Of a stretch of 64,000 nucleotides of DNA, positions 18,370-28,691 are shown piece by piece. Location of the stretch: NCBI RefSeq assembly GCF_003205835.1, contig NZ_CP029773.1, forward strand, positions 4,000,501 through 4,064,500. The letters run 5' to 3'. A program made the translations under genes and the position numbers. The DNA comes from Stenotrophomonas maltophilia (lineage in GTDB: Bacteria; Pseudomonadota; Gammaproteobacteria; Xanthomonadales; Xanthomonadaceae). How positions within the stretch are numbered: the stretch's first letter is position 1; each line of letters begins with the position of its first letter. Under the pieces are notes generated by a model. That model saw nothing but the letters and a program-made list of their open reading frames with translations. It was not told the origin of the DNA and searched no databases.

Positions 18370-20661
18370 TTACGCCTTCTTTTCCGCTTCCAGCTGTTTC
18401 CTGATCTGCGCATCGACCGCAGCGATCGCGGTCATGTTCAGGATCCGGCGCGAGGTCGCGCTGGTGGTCAGGATGTGCACCGGCTTGTTCACACCCATCA
18501 GGATCGGGCCGATCGCCACGCCGTCGGTGAACACGCGCACCAGGTTGTAGGCGATGTTGGCCGCTTCCAGGTTCGGCAGCACGAACAGGTTGGCGCGGCC
18601 CTGCAGGGTCGAGCCCGGCAGCAGCTTCTGGCGCAGCGCTTCATCCCACGCGGTGTCGCCCTGCATTTCGCCATCCACGTTCAGACGCGGGTTGCGCTTG
18701 AGCAGCAGCTCGCGCACCTGGCGCATCTTCAGCGCGTCCTTCGAATCATGGCTGCCAAAGTTGGAGTGCGACAGCAGCGCGACCTTCGGCTCGATGCCGA
18801 ACAGCTTCATGCGGTAGGCCGCCTGCAGGGTCGCTTCGCACAGCTGCTCGGCGGTCGGGTCTTCCTGCACGTGGGTATCGACGAAGAAGAACACGCCCTG
18901 CTGGTTGATCACGCCGGTCATCGCCGAGGTCGAGGTGACCTTCGGCTCCAGCGGCAGCACGCTGCGCACGTAGCCCAGCTTCTTGTGGAAGCGGCCGACG
19001 ATGCCGGTCAGCATCGCATCGGCTTCGCCACGCGCCACCATCACTGCGGCGATCAGGGTCGGGCGCGAACGCATCAGGTTCTTCGCCGCGGCCACGGTCA
19101 CGCCACGACGGCCGGTCAGGCCGTGGTAGTACTGCCAGTACTCGTTGAAGCGCGGGTCGTCGTTGATGTTGGTGACTTCAACGTTCTCGCCGATCTTCAG
19201 GCGCAGGCCGAGGCGCTCGATGCGCGATTCGATCACTTCCGGGCGACCGATCAGGATCGGGTGCGCCAGGCCGTCATCGACCACGTTCTGCACCGCCTGC
19301 AGCACCACTTCCTCTTCGCCTTCGGCGTACACCACGCGCTGCTTGTCGCTGCGCGCGCGGTCGTAGACCGGCTTCATCATCAGGCTGGTGCGGTAGACGA
19401 ACTGGGCCAGCTTGTCGCGGTAGGCGCCCATGTCGTCGATCGGGCGCGAGGCCACGCCCGAGTCCATCGCGGCCTGGGCCACGGCGGCCGACAGCTCCAC
19501 CAGCAGGCGGCGGTCGAACGGACGCGGGATCAGGTATTCACGGCCGAAGCTCGGGGTGTCGCCGCCGTAGGCCGAGCCCATGTCGGTGGCGGCGCGGCGG
19601 GCCAGTGCAGCGATGGCACGCACGCAGGCGATCTTCATTTCCTCGTTGATCGCGGTGGCGCCCACGTCCAGCGCACCACGGAACAGGTACGGGAAGCACA
19701 GCACGTTGTTGACCTGGTTCGGGTAGTCCGAACGGCCGGTGCCGATGATCGCGTCCGGACGCGCGGCGCGCGCCAGTTCCGGCATGATTTCCGGGGTCGG
19801 GTTGGCCAGCGCGAAGATCACCGGATCCGGCGCCATGGTCTTGACCATGTCGGCGGTCAGGATGCCCGGTGCCGACAGGCCCAGGAAGATGTCCGCGCCG
19901 TCGACGATCTCGGCCAGGGTGCGCTTGTCGGTGTCGCGCGCATAGCGCTGCTTTTCCGGGTCCAGGTCGGTACGACCGGTGTGGATCACGCCCTCGCGGT
20001 CGAAGGCCAGGATGTTCTCCGGCTTCAGGCCCAGCTGCACCAGCATGTTCACGCAGGAAATGCCGGCCGCGCCCATGCCCGTGGTCGCCAGCTTCACTTC
20101 CTCGATCTTCTTGCCGGTGATCGCCATGGCGTTGAGCACCGCCGCGCCGACGATGATCGCCGTGCCGTGCTGGTCGTCATGGAACACCGGGATCTTCATG
20201 CGCTCGCGCAGCTTGCGCTCGACCACGAAGCATTCCGGCGCCTTGATGTCTTCCAGGTTGATGCCGCCGAAGGTCGGCTCCAGCGAGGCGATGATGTCGA
20301 CCAGCTTGTCCGGGTCGGTCTCATCGACTTCGATGTCGAACACATCGATGCCGGCGAACTTCTGGAACAGCACGCCCTTGCCTTCCATCACCGGCTTGCC
20401 GGCCAGCGCGCCGATGTTGCCCAGGCCCAGCACCGCGGTGCCGTTGGAGATCACCGCCACCAGGTTGCCGCGAGCGGTCAGCTCGCTGGCCTGCTGCGGG
20501 TCGGCCTTGATCGCTTCACAGGCGTACGCCACGCCCGGCGAATACGCCAGCGACAGGTCGCGCTGGGTCAGCATGGGCTTGGTAGCGGAAACCTTGATCT
20601 TTCCCGGCGGGGACATCCGGTGGTAATCGAGGGCGGCCTGTTTGAAATCTTCGTTGGACAT
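18370..20661 (-). CDS. maeB: MaeB, NADP-dependent malic enzyme
   Basis: A 763-residue large-form malic enzyme that oxidatively decarboxylates malate to pyruvate and makes NADPH. The N-terminal malic domain starts [15 protein letters not shown], and the NAD(P)-binding domain has [17 protein letters not shown]. From about residue 430 it continues into a phosphotransacetylase-like domain ([12 protein letters not shown] onward), normal for MaeB and usually regulatory rather than catalytic. It is located beside dctA, so imported malate or succinate can be fed to pyruvate. ATG 20661 has the conserved [14 protein letters not shown] start. Confidence 0.95.
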   Translation of the reverse strand: MSNEDFKQAALDYHRMSPPGKIKVSATKPMLTQRDLSLAYSPGVAYACEAIKADPQQASELTARGNLVAVISNGTAVLGLGNIGALAGKPVMEGKGVLFQKFAGIDVFDIEVDETDPDKLVDIIASLEPTFGGINLEDIKAPECFVVERKLRERMKIPVFHDDQHGTAIIVGAAVLNAMAITGKKIEEVKLATTGMGAAGISCVNMLVQLGLKPENILAFDREGVIHTGRTDLDPEKQRYARDTDKRTLAEIVDGADIFLGLSAPGILTADMVKTMAPDPVIFALANPTPEIMPELARAARPDAIIGTGRSDYPNQVNNVLCFPYLFRGALDVGATAINEEMKIACVRAIAALARRAATDMGSAYGGDTPSFGREYLIPRPFDRRLLVELSAAVAQAAMDSGVASRPIDDMGAYRDKLAQFVYRTSLMMKPVYDRARSDKQRVVYAEGEEEVVLQAVQNVVDDGLAHPILIGRPEVIESRIERLGLRLKIGENVEVTNINDDPRFNEYWQYYHGLTGRRGVTVAAAKNLMRSRPTLIAAVMVARGEADAMLTGIVGRFHKKLGYVRSVLPLEPKVTSTSAMTGVINQQGVFFFVDTHVQEDPTAEQLCEATLQAAYRMKLFGIEPKVALLSHSNFGSHDSKDALKMRQVRELLLKRNPRLNVDGEMQGDTAWDEALRQKLLPGSTLQGRANLFVLPNLEAANIAYNLVRVFTDGVAIGPILMGVNKPVHILTTSATSRRILNMTAIAAVDAQIRKQLEAEKKA

Positions 20662-20839
20662 CGATGTGGGTTACATGAATGGGCAGAAGGGACAGGGGAT
20701 GATACCCCCGTTGGAGCGTCTGGACCTGTCGCTATCCTGTCGCAAGCATGCTGCGACCGCACAATTCCGTGCCGTATGCGACGGTACCGCGAGACCAGCT
20801 TCGGCGCTCCGCATGACAGCCATGGGTCGCCTTGAAACG

Positions 20840-20876
20840 CCGCGGGGCCGTACCACTGTCGTGATCGGCCCCGCGG
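20840..20876 (-). terminator. Hairpin downstream of dctA
   Basis: CCGCGGGGCCG (20840-20850) and CGGCCCCGCGG (20866-20876) form a perfect 11-bp stem 16 bp beyond the dctA stop (minus strand). The T tail is weak. Confidence 0.6.
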
Positions 20877-20891
20877 TACCACACACCTGGA

Positions 20892-22235
20892 TCAGCCCTT
20901 GGCCGGCAGCGCCTCGGGCAGCGCATCGACCGGCGGCGGCAGTTCGCTCTCGCGGCCATCCAGCGCCAGCTGCAGGCGGTTGCGGTCCAGTGCGCCTTCC
21001 CAGCGCGAGACCACCACGGTAGCGACCGCATTGCCGATGAAGTTGGTCAACGAGCGGCATTCGCTCATGAAGCGGTCCACGCCCAGGATCAGCGCCATGC
21101 CGGCCACCGGCACTTCCGGCACCACGGCCAGGGTAGCAGCCAGGGTGATGAAGCCGGCGCCGGTGACGCCGGCCGCGCCCTTGGAGCTGAGCATGGCAAC
21201 CAGCAGCAGGGCGATCTGGTGGCCCAGGGTCAGTTCGGTGTTGGTGGCCTGGGCGATGAACAGCGCGGCCAGCGTCATGTAGATGTTGGTGCCGTCCAGG
21301 TTGAACGAGTAGCCGGTCGGAACCACCAGGCCGACCACCGACTTGCTGCAGCCGGCACGCTCCATCTTCTCCATCAGCGACGGCAGCGCCGACTCCGACG
21401 ACGACGTGCCCAGCACCAGCAGCAGTTCGGCCTTCAGGTAGCGTGCCAGCTTGAACACCGAGAACCCGCACAGGCGGCAGACCACACCCAGGATCACCGC
21501 CACGAACAGGAACGCGGTGAGGTAGAACGAGCCCACCAGCCAGGCCAGGTTGACCAGCGAACCGACGCCATACTTGCCGATGGTGAAGGCGATCGCGCCG
21601 AAGGCACCAATCGGGGCAGCCTTCATCAGGATGTGCACCAGCTTGAACACCGGGGCGACCAGCGCCTCCAGGAAATTCAGGATCGGCTTGCCCTTCTCAC
21701 CCACCGATGCCAGCGCGATGCCGAACAGCACCGCGATGAACAGCACCTGCAGGATGTTGCCGTCGACGAAGGCGCTCACCAGCGTCTTCGGAATGATGTC
21801 CATCAGGAAGCCGACCAGGGTCAGGTCGTGCGACTTCTCGACGTAGCTGTGCACCGCGGTCTGGTCCAGCTCGGCCGGGTTGATGTTCATGCCGGCGCCG
21901 GGCTGCACCACGTGCGCCACGACCATGCCGACGATCAGCGCCAGCGTGGAGAAGAACAGGAAGTACGCCATCGCCTTGGCGAACACGCGGCCCACCGTGC
22001 GCAGGTGGGTCATGCTGGCGATGCCGGTGACGATGGTCAGGAAGATCACCGGCGCGATGATCATCTTCACCAGGTTGATGAAGGCATCGCCGAGCGGTTT
22101 CATCTTCTCGCCAACCAGCGGCTCGTAGTGGCCGAGGATGGCGCCCAGGACGATCGCCACGATCACCTGGAAGTACAGCTGACGATAGATCGGCAACGGC
22201 TTTGCAGGCGCCGGGGCTGCGGTCGGGATGTGCAT
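20892..22235 (-). CDS. dctA: DctA, C4-dicarboxylate transporter
   Basis: A 447-residue DAACS-family symporter that imports succinate, fumarate and malate with protons or sodium. Conserved features include [19 protein letters not shown], the re-entrant serine-rich loop [14 protein letters not shown] and [16 protein letters not shown]. The ATG at 22235 (MHIPTAAP) is preferred; the longer frame upstream is spacer. It is divergent from a porin gene and near a DctB-like sensor kinase, which should together control uptake. Confidence 0.95.
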   Translation of the reverse strand: MHIPTAAPAPAKPLPIYRQLYFQVIVAIVLGAILGHYEPLVGEKMKPLGDAFINLVKMIIAPVIFLTIVTGIASMTHLRTVGRVFAKAMAYFLFFSTLALIVGMVVAHVVQPGAGMNINPAELDQTAVHSYVEKSHDLTLVGFLMDIIPKTLVSAFVDGNILQVLFIAVLFGIALASVGEKGKPILNFLEALVAPVFKLVHILMKAAPIGAFGAIAFTIGKYGVGSLVNLAWLVGSFYLTAFLFVAVILGVVCRLCGFSVFKLARYLKAELLLVLGTSSSESALPSLMEKMERAGCSKSVVGLVVPTGYSFNLDGTNIYMTLAALFIAQATNTELTLGHQIALLLVAMLSSKGAAGVTGAGFITLAATLAVVPEVPVAGMALILGVDRFMSECRSLTNFIGNAVATVVVSRWEGALDRNRLQLALDGRESELPPPVDALPEALPAKG

Positions 22236-22567
22236 GGCGTACTCCGGAAGGGGCGTTTTCAGGCACGTACGGCCCCGGGACAGCGCGGGAACCGTTACCG
22301 TGGAAACTGCTCGCAGGCCCTGTGCAGCACGCGCAGGGGGTGCGACCAATGGACGCCTTTGTACGCGCCGGGCACGCCGGCGCAGATAACCTATTGGTAC
22401 TAGCCCCCCGGTTCAGGTGGCCACGGTGCCTACACTGGCGCCGCACCGCCCGATCCTGGGGAGGCCGGTGGCCCGAGCTGAACGGCCGGGCGCGTCTTTG
22501 CGAAAGTTCCGGCCCTTGCGGCCGTTGTTGTCCTGTCCACACGCAATCTGAGAGAGCCGCACCCAAC
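22236..22567. promoter_or_regulatory. Divergent regulatory spacer between dctA and porin
   Basis: 332 bp with no gene. It must contain both promoters. ACCTATTGGT (22389-22398) within a locally AT-rich patch is a small inverted repeat (ACC-N4-GGT) and the most operator-like word I can see. It could be a site for the LuxR-type regulator encoded at 26960; this is a guess. Confidence 0.35.
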
Positions 22568-23737
22568 ATGCGCCCGACTCCCACCTTGCTGGCCCTGTCG
22601 CTGGCCGCCCTTCCCGCCTTCGCCTCGGCTGCCGATTTCGACAACTGGCCGACCAAGTACACCTTCGGCGATGGCACCGAGCTGGCGGCCACCGCCAACA
22701 TCGCCTACGACTACAACGACTTCTCTTCGGCCAGTGGCCTCGAGGACGACGATGCCGTGCGCCGCAAGGAATTCGGCGCGACGCTGAAGAAGAAGGGCGT
22801 CTACGATGCAATGGTCTACTACGACTTCCAGGCTGACACCTGGCTGGACGTATTCGTGCGCTTCGAGAGCAAGGCGTTCTTCGGCCGCGACGTCGGCCGT
22901 TTCCGCTTCGGCTACATGAAGACCCCGGTCGGCCTGGATGCGAATACCTCTTCGCGTGCCGGCAGCTTCCTTGAAACCTCCTTGCCGGTGCAGGCCTTCT
23001 ACGAGGGCCGCCGTACCGGTGTGGAATGGGTGCTGGAGCGTCCGCAGTACCTGCTGCAGGCCGGCGCCTATGGCGGCAAGGACCTGCAGGGCGACAACCC
23101 CGGCACCACCCAGGCTGTGCGTGCGGTATGGACGCCGGTGAAGGCGCCGGGTGATGTGATCCACCTGGGCCTGGCCTACTCGCAGGAAAACCCGCGTGGC
23201 TACAGTGATGGCCGCGACGTGCACCACGAGGCCAGCGCCCGCCTGCGCGCGCGCCCGGAAGCCGGCCTGACCGACATCCGCTACGTCGATTCCGGCGTGC
23301 TGGTCACTGCCGACCAGATCCGTCGCACCGGTCTGGAAGGCATCTGGATCCGCGGCCCGTTCTCGCTGCAGGCCGAAGCGCTGCGCGCCACGGTCACCCG
23401 CCATGACGGCAAGCCCGACTACACCGGCAGCGGCCAGTACGCGATGGCCAGCTGGGTACTGACCGGCGAATCGCGCCCGTACAACGCCGGCGCGGTGGCC
23501 AACATCAAGCCGGCGCACAACTACGGTGCGGTGGAACTGGTGGCCCGCTACAGCCGCCTGGATCTCGATGACGGCGACATCCTCGGTGGCCGCCAGCATG
23601 ACCTCACCCTGGGTGCGAACTGGTACCTGACCAGCCACTTCAAGTTCCAGGCCAACTACGTGAAGGTCGACGCCAGCCGTCGTGGCGTGCACAGCACGCC
23701 GGAGATCTTCGAGCTGCGCGCGCAGATGCACTTCTGA
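22568..23737 (+). CDS. OprP/OprO-type outer-membrane porin (C4-dicarboxylate locus)
   Basis: A 389-residue outer-membrane beta-barrel. The signal peptide is residues 1-21 (FASA|AD). Alternating aromatic strands follow, with FRFGYMKTPVGLDANTSS and WVLTGESRPYNAGAV, motifs of the phosphate-selective porin O/P family, and it ends in Phe as barrel proteins do. It is related to the porin at 30968. In this family many members pass organic anions rather than phosphate. Its position, divergent from dctA, suggests outer-membrane entry for dicarboxylates. No coiled-coil trimerisation domain of the DcaP type is visible. Confidence 0.85.
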   Translation: MRPTPTLLALSLAALPAFASAADFDNWPTKYTFGDGTELAATANIAYDYNDFSSASGLEDDDAVRRKEFGATLKKKGVYDAMVYYDFQADTWLDVFVRFESKAFFGRDVGRFRFGYMKTPVGLDANTSSRAGSFLETSLPVQAFYEGRRTGVEWVLERPQYLLQAGAYGGKDLQGDNPGTTQAVRAVWTPVKAPGDVIHLGLAYSQENPRGYSDGRDVHHEASARLRARPEAGLTDIRYVDSGVLVTADQIRRTGLEGIWIRGPFSLQAEALRATVTRHDGKPDYTGSGQYAMASWVLTGESRPYNAGAVANIKPAHNYGAVELVARYSRLDLDDGDILGGRQHDLTLGANWYLTSHFKFQANYVKVDASRRGVHSTPEIFELRAQMHF

Positions 23738-23755
23738 CCCCTTCCACGTCAGACC

Positions 23756-23784
23756 CCGGCGGGCGTGCACGCCACGCCCGCCGG
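23756..23784 (+). terminator. Hairpin after the porin gene
   Basis: CCGGCGGGCGTG (23756-23767) pairs with CACGCCCGCCGG (23773-23784), loop CACGC, 19 bp past the porin stop. There is no U-tract, so it may be an mRNA stabiliser rather than a terminator. Confidence 0.5.
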
Positions 23785-23803
23785 CCCTGCGTAGACTGCC
23801 GCC

Positions 23804-26452
23804 ATGTACTGGCTCAGCCGACATCGGATGCTGTTGCTGACCCTGCTGGTGATGGTCGGCGGTACCGCGCTGTGCGCGGTCGCGGCAGGCCACTACGCCT
23901 GGCGCCGCGCGCTCGGCGAGGAAAGCAGCCAGGTGCAGCGCCAGCTGCAGCTGTACGGCCAGGGCCTGCAGCAGCGCATCGACCGCTTCGGTACGTTGCC
24001 GCAGGTGCTGGCGCTTGACCCGGACCTTCTGCACGCACTGCGCGTGCCGCCCTCCCCTGTTGAACGGCAGCGGCTGAACCTCAAGCTGCAACGCGCCAAC
24101 GAAGTCACCCGCACTTCCACCCTGACCCTGGTCGGTCACGATGGCGTGGCGGTGGCGGCGAGCAACTGGAACCAGCCGACCACCAATGTCGGCGAGAACT
24201 ACAGCTATCGCCCCTATTACCGCCAGGCGCTGGCGCAGGGCCGCGGCCGCTTCTACGGCATCGGCATGACCACCGGCGTTCCCGGTTACTACCTGTCGCA
24301 GGCCATCGAGGAAGACGGCAAGCGGCTCGGCGTGGTGGTGATCAAGGTCGAGCTGTCGGCACTGGAGCAGGAGTGGCTGAGCAGCCCGGATGTGGTGCTC
24401 GCCAGTGACGACCACGATGTGGTGTTCCTGGCCAACCGTGACAGCTGGCGCTACCGCCTGCTGCGCCCACTGGGCGCCGATGAGCGCCGCGAAATGCTGG
24501 ACGCCCGCCAGTACGCCGACCGCACCCTGCAGCCACTGCGCGCACGCACCGAGGATGTACTGGCCGACGGCGGCCGCATGGTACGCCTGCTGGATCCGGC
24601 GTTGCCGCAGCCGATGCTGTGGCAGAGTCTGCCGCTGCCCGCTGAGGGCTGGAACCTGCACCTGCTGCACGACGCCAGTGCGGCCACCACTGCCGGCCGT
24701 GCGGCCGCACTCACCGGCGGTGCCGCGTGGCTGGCGCTGGGCTTCCTGGTGCTGTTCGTACAGCAGCGCCGGCGCCTGGCCAAGCATCGCCTGCGCAGCC
24801 GCCGCGAGCTGGAAACCCTGCTCAAGCAGCATGCACAGGAACTGCGCACCGCGCAGGATGGCCTGCTGCAGGCCGCTACCGATGCCGACAGCGGCCTCAG
24901 CCGCAGCCTCGAACACCTACCGCAGGGCGTGGTGGTGATCGACCGCGAACTGCGTCTGGTCGCGTGGAATTCGCGCTACCTGGAGCTGTTCCGCTTCCCG
25001 GTGGACCTGGTACGCGTGGGCCGGCCGATCGAAGAACTGTTCCGCTTCAACGCACGCCGTGGCCTGCTCGGTCCCGGCCCGGTGGACGAGGCCATCGAGC
25101 GCCGCCTGAACCACCTGCGCAGCGGCCGCCCGCACATGCGCGAGAGTGAGAAGGACGACGGTACGGTGCTGGAAATCCGCGGCAATCCCCTGCCCGATGG
25201 TGGCTTCGTCACCAGCTACGCCGACATCACCAGCTACAAGAACGCCGCGCGCGAACTGCGCTCGCTGGCCGATGCACTGGAACACCGTATTGCCGAACGC
25301 ACCCACGACCTGGACGAAGCACGCCGCGAAGCCGAACAGGCCAACCGCTACAAGAGCCGCTTCGTGGCCTCGGCCGTGCACGACCTGCTGCAACCGCTCA
25401 ATGCCGCGCGCATGTTCGTCTCGGTGCTGCGCGGCAAGCTGAGCGACCCTGCGCAGCAGCAGACCAGCGATCACATCGACGCTGCATTGGCCGCGCAGGA
25501 TGCGATTCTCAACAGCCTGCTGGATATCTCGCGGTTGGAATCAGGATCGTTGCAGCTACGCGTGCGCGCTTTCGCGATTTCGCCGCTACTGGAGACTCTG
25601 GCGCGTGAGTTCGGCATCGCCGCGCAGAGCCGCAGCCTGCAGCTTGATTGGGTGGACACCCACGCGGTGGTGGTCAGTGATGAAGCGCTGCTGCGCCGTA
25701 TCCTGCAGAATTTCCTGTCCAACGCGCTGCGTTACACACCACAGGGACGCGTGCTGATCGGCTGTCGGCGTGCGGGCGACCAGCTGCGCATTGAGGTGCA
25801 TGACCAGGGCCCGGGCATTCCGGAAAGCCTGCAGGGTGAGATCTTCGAAGAGTTCCGTCGCCTGAACGATGGTGTGGAGCAGGAACGTGGCGCCGGCCTG
25901 GGCCTGGCCATCGTCGAACGCATCGGCCGCCTGCTCGGCCACCGCATCAGCCTGCGCTCCACACTGGGCAAGGGCAGCGTATTCGCTGTGAGCGTGGCAC
26001 TCGGGCGCGCCGACGATGTGATCGCACCTGCCGCAGCGCCTGTCATCGCGAGCGAACCCTCCGATGACAGCCCACTGCGACAATGCCGAGTGTGGAGCAT
26101 CGACGATGATCCCCACGTCTGTGCGGCGACCCGCGCGCTGCTGGAACGCTGGGGCTGCCAGGTGGAACTTGCCGACGGTCCGCAGGGTGCACTGGAAATC
26201 GCCAGTGCGCTGAACGTACCGCAGTTGCTGCTGCTGGACGTGCGCATGGGGCAATGGCACGGACCGGACCTGTATGAAGCGCTTTGCACGCTGTGGAAGG
26301 CGCGACCGCCGGTGATCCTGGTGACCGCCGAGCGTGATGATGCACTGAAGGCGCATGCCGCCGAGAACGGCTGGGGCTTCCTGCTCAAGCCGGTGCGACC
26401 GCCCGCGTTGCGGGCATTGATGACGCAGATGTTGTTGCGGCATCGGGGGTGA
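23804..26452 (+). CDS. Hybrid histidine kinase with DctB-like periplasmic sensor
   Basis: An 882-residue inner-membrane kinase. TM1 is at about residues 9-28. A periplasmic dCache/DctB-like domain follows (residues 30-295), with NVGENYSYRPYYRQAL and YYLSQAIE typical of C4-dicarboxylate sensors. TM2 is at about 300-322, followed by a PAS domain (about 365-475) and a coiled coil. HisKA has phospho-acceptor His526 (AVHDLLQPLNA), and the HATPase boxes are NALRYTP, DQGPGIP and GAGLGLAIVE. A C-terminal receiver domain has acceptor Asp812 (LLLLDVRM). The cytoplasmic half resembles NahK/MxtR-type kinases that signal to LuxR regulators. Such a regulator is encoded convergently at 26960. It probably senses dicarboxylates and controls dctA and the porin. 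Confidence 0.9.
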   Translation: MYWLSRHRMLLLTLLVMVGGTALCAVAAGHYAWRRALGEESSQVQRQLQLYGQGLQQRIDRFGTLPQVLALDPDLLHALRVPPSPVERQRLNLKLQRANEVTRTSTLTLVGHDGVAVAASNWNQPTTNVGENYSYRPYYRQALAQGRGRFYGIGMTTGVPGYYLSQAIEEDGKRLGVVVIKVELSALEQEWLSSPDVVLASDDHDVVFLANRDSWRYRLLRPLGADERREMLDARQYADRTLQPLRARTEDVLADGGRMVRLLDPALPQPMLWQSLPLPAEGWNLHLLHDASAATTAGRAAALTGGAAWLALGFLVLFVQQRRRLAKHRLRSRRELETLLKQHAQELRTAQDGLLQAATDADSGLSRSLEHLPQGVVVIDRELRLVAWNSRYLELFRFPVDLVRVGRPIEELFRFNARRGLLGPGPVDEAIERRLNHLRSGRPHMRESEKDDGTVLEIRGNPLPDGGFVTSYADITSYKNAARELRSLADALEHRIAERTHDLDEARREAEQANRYKSRFVASAVHDLLQPLNAARMFVSVLRGKLSDPAQQQTSDHIDAALAAQDAILNSLLDISRLESGSLQLRVRAFAISPLLETLAREFGIAAQSRSLQLDWVDTHAVVVSDEALLRRILQNFLSNALRYTPQGRVLIGCRRAGDQLRIEVHDQGPGIPESLQGEIFEEFRRLNDGVEQERGAGLGLAIVERIGRLLGHRISLRSTLGKGSVFAVSVALGRADDVIAPAAAPVIASEPSDDSPLRQCRVWSIDDDPHVCAATRALLERWGCQVELADGPQGALEIASALNVPQLLLLDVRMGQWHGPDLYEALCTLWKARPPVILVTAERDDALKAHAAENGWGFLLKPVRPPALRALMTQMLLRHRG

Positions 26453-26457
26453 CAGCA

Positions 26458-26479
26458 GCCGCGCATGGCTCGGCTCTAC
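26458..26479. repeat. Single SMAG palindrome after the hybrid kinase
   Basis: Inverted arms around GCATGG end in CTAC (26476-26479), 6 bp past the kinase stop. Confidence 0.65.
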
Positions 26480-26503
26480 AGAAGTGGACGTTCGCCTCTG
26501 CGG

Positions 26504-26956
26504 CTAGTTGACCTCTGAATCTCGTAGCGGCAGGTCCAATTCGGGTCTGGCCAGATTCCAGCCCAGGTCGTACTCCATCTGGAACTGCCACGCCCGCACC
26601 GGCTCGGACGTGGCAAGCAGGTGCTGCAAGCCATCATTCGCCTGCTCGGGATCATGCACGCGGTACAACAGCACGCGCTCGCCACGAACAGTGATGCGCG
26701 CGAGGAAAACCGCATTGCCATCCACTTCAACGGCCGCTTCCAGGCACTCTCCCAGACGGGTGATCACCGCCACTTCTTCCGGGTTGGGCATACCCTTCTC
26801 CCCCAACCCCCTGCAGGCGATAACGATCCGCAGGTGCCAGGGAAATGCATCTCGCCCGTCGAAGGTCCGCAGCGCCGTGTTGACCACAACCACGGCGGGA
26901 TCCCCATCGAGGGTCGTGTTGATGAGGGAGTAGAACGGCGCCGGAGTCCCCCGCAT
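26504..26956 (-). CDS. DUF695-like protein
   Basis: A 150-residue cytoplasmic protein without signal peptide or membrane spans. The layout is DGDPAVVVVNTALRTF, PWHLRIVIACRG, MPNPEEVAVITRLGECLE, then a Y-R-rich end. This resembles the DUF695 fold, which has no assigned function and appears in some immunity-type loci. It starts 3 bp after the stop of the LuxR regulator and is thus probably cotranscribed with it. I cannot name a function. Confidence 0.6.
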   Translation of the reverse strand: MRGTPAPFYSLINTTLDGDPAVVVVNTALRTFDGRDAFPWHLRIVIACRGLGEKGMPNPEEVAVITRLGECLEAAVEVDGNAVFLARITVRGERVLLYRVHDPEQANDGLQHLLATSEPVRAWQFQMEYDLGWNLARPELDLPLRDSEVN

Positions 26957-26959
26957 CGG

Positions 26960-27607
26960 TCAGATCCCGCCTGGGTCGCCTTCCGGCTCCAGCGCCTTCA
27001 CCAGCACCGCCGCCTGCGTGCGGCTATGGCATTCGAGCTTCTTCAGGATCGCCGTAACATGCACCTTCACCGTGTTCTCTGCCAGGCCCAGCTCGTAGGC
27101 GATCTGTTTGTTGAGCAGGCCATCGGCCAGACACAGCAGCACGCGGAACTGCTGCGGGGTCAGCTGGGCCAGGCGGCTGGCCAGCAGTGCGTCGGCCTCC
27201 GAACGCTCGGCGGCCATCGCCGGGAACCACAGGCCACCATCCAGCACCGCCTGCACGGCCTCGCCGATGGTCTCGGCCGGGGCCGACTTCGGGATGAAAC
27301 CGGCGGCGCCGAACTGCTGCGCGCGGCGGATCACCCGCGGATGGTCATTGGACGAGAGGATCACCACCGGGATGTCCGGATGCGAGCCACGCACGTGCAG
27401 CAGCGCGGAGAAACCGTGCGCGCCAGGCATGGTCAGGTCGAGCAGCACCAGGTCCACATCCGGGTGCGCGTCGAGGGCCTCGGCCAGCGCATCAGCGCTG
27501 GCGACCTCGCGCACCTGCGCCAGCGGCAGGCTCTGCCGCAATGACTGCACCACCGCCGAACGCAGCAGCGGATGGTCATCGGCGATCAGGATGGTGTATT
27601 CGCTCAT
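26960..27607 (-). CDS. LuxR/NarL-type response regulator
   Basis: A 215-residue regulator. The receiver domain has the acidic pair Asp10-Asp11 and phospho-acceptor Asp57 (LVLLDLTMPG). The C-terminal LuxR helix-turn-helix is at about residues 148-205 (LTPQQFRVLLCLADGLLNKQ ... ENTVKVHVTAILKKL). The ATG at 27607 (MSEYTILIADDHPLL) gives a full receiver; the longer frame is spacer. It is the likely partner of the hybrid kinase ending at 26452 and resembles the ErdR/CrbR/AgmR group that controls carboxylate uptake genes. It is followed 3 bp later by the DUF695-like gene. Confidence 0.9.
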   Translation of the reverse strand: MSEYTILIADDHPLLRSAVVQSLRQSLPLAQVREVASADALAEALDAHPDVDLVLLDLTMPGAHGFSALLHVRGSHPDIPVVILSSNDHPRVIRRAQQFGAAGFIPKSAPAETIGEAVQAVLDGGLWFPAMAAERSEADALLASRLAQLTPQQFRVLLCLADGLLNKQIAYELGLAENTVKVHVTAILKKLECHSRTQAAVLVKALEPEGDPGGI

Positions 27608-27635
27608 GCCGCCATTGTACGGGCAGGCCGCCGCG

Positions 27636-28691
27636 TCAGCGCCCTGCCGGCTCCACGCTGCTGCGCCAGGCATCGAGGAACTGGCGGCGCTTGAGCGCGT
27701 CCAGGTACACCAGCAGGCCCGGGCCAAGCTGGATCGGACGGCGGCTGCGGCCGGGCGCATCGTCGCCACGTGCGTTGCCGGTCACGATCGGCATCAGACG
27801 CGCTTCGCGCGACAGCACCTGCTGGCCTCGCGGCGACAGCAGGTAGTCGAGGAAACGCCGTGCCTCCTCCGGATGCGGGCCGGTACGCGGAATCACCGCG
27901 GTACGCAGCACCACCAGCGTGTAATCCTCGGGTTCGACGATGGCCAGCGGCGCGCCGGCATCGACACGTGCCTGCGCATAGGAGCCAAGTACGTTGTAGA
28001 CCAGCGACAGCTGGCCACTGGCCAGCTGGTCCAGCAGCACGCCAGTGCGCTCCTCACGCACCACGTCGTTGTCGCCGAGCGCGCCCAGCAATGCGCCGGC
28101 GATGCTGCCACGCTGCGCATCCTGGGTCGCCAGCAGGTAGCCGACACTGCTGCGCTCGATGTCATAGGTGCCGACCTTTCCGCGTAGCGGTGCGCCCTCC
28201 GCACGCAGCCGGTCCAGCAGCTGGCGGCGCGTGTGCGGCACCTTCGCCGACGGCAGTGCGCGGGTGTTGTAGACCATCACCACCGGCTCATAGCTGATGC
28301 CGAATGCCTCGTTGCGCCACTGCGCCCAGGCCGGCAGCGCGGCGGTCTGTGCCGAACGGTGTGGCAGCGCATGGCCATCGTTGACCAGCTTGGTCTGCAG
28401 GTCCATGCCACTGGAGATCAGCAGGTCCGGCGATGCCGGCCCGCCGCGGTCGTGCAGGTACCGCGCGTACAGGTCCTGGGTGATGATGTCCTCGTACACC
28501 ACTTCGGTGCCCGGGTGCAGGCGCTGGTAGTCGGCGATGACCACGGCGAACACTTCGATGTCGGTGGTGCCGTGGATGCGCAGCTGTGCCATGGCGGCTC
28601 CCTGCGCAGGGAAACGGCGCACATCGCCCGGTGCGGCCAGCACCGGCAGGGCCAACAGCAGGGCAACGGCGGTGGCGAACAGGCGGATCAT
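27636..28691 (-). CDS. Periplasmic substrate-binding protein fused to a sensor operon
   Basis: A 351-residue bacterial extracellular solute-binding protein (type II, Fbp/SBP_bac_8-like). Signal peptide is residues 1-19 (PVLA|AP). The N-domain has LRIHGTTDIEVFAVVIADYQ, and the hinge region has VVMVYNTRALP. ATG 28691 overlaps the kinase stop by 4 bp (ATGA), so it is the third gene of a regulator-kinase-binding protein operon. No ABC permease or ATPase is encoded nearby. A role presenting ligand to the kinase is more likely than import, as proposed for TctC/BctC-type proteins. The ligand is unknown; citrate-like acids fit the neighbourhood. Confidence 0.82.
   Translation of the reverse strand: MIRLFATAVALLLALPVLAAPGDVRRFPAQGAAMAQLRIHGTTDIEVFAVVIADYQRLHPGTEVVYEDIITQDLYARYLHDRGGPASPDLLISSGMDLQTKLVNDGHALPHRSAQTAALPAWAQWRNEAFGISYEPVVMVYNTRALPSAKVPHTRRQLLDRLRAEGAPLRGKVGTYDIERSSVGYLLATQDAQRGSIAGALLGALGDNDVVREERTGVLLDQLASGQLSLVYNVLGSYAQARVDAGAPLAIVEPEDYTLVVLRTAVIPRTGPHPEEARRFLDYLLSPRGQQVLSREARLMPIVTGNARGDDAPGRSRRPIQLGPGLLVYLDALKRRQFLDAWRSSVEPAGR

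Noticed and set aside
18268-20835. 855-codon frame opposite maeB
   Set aside because: Mirror of the maeB coding pattern; starts inside SMAG repeats.
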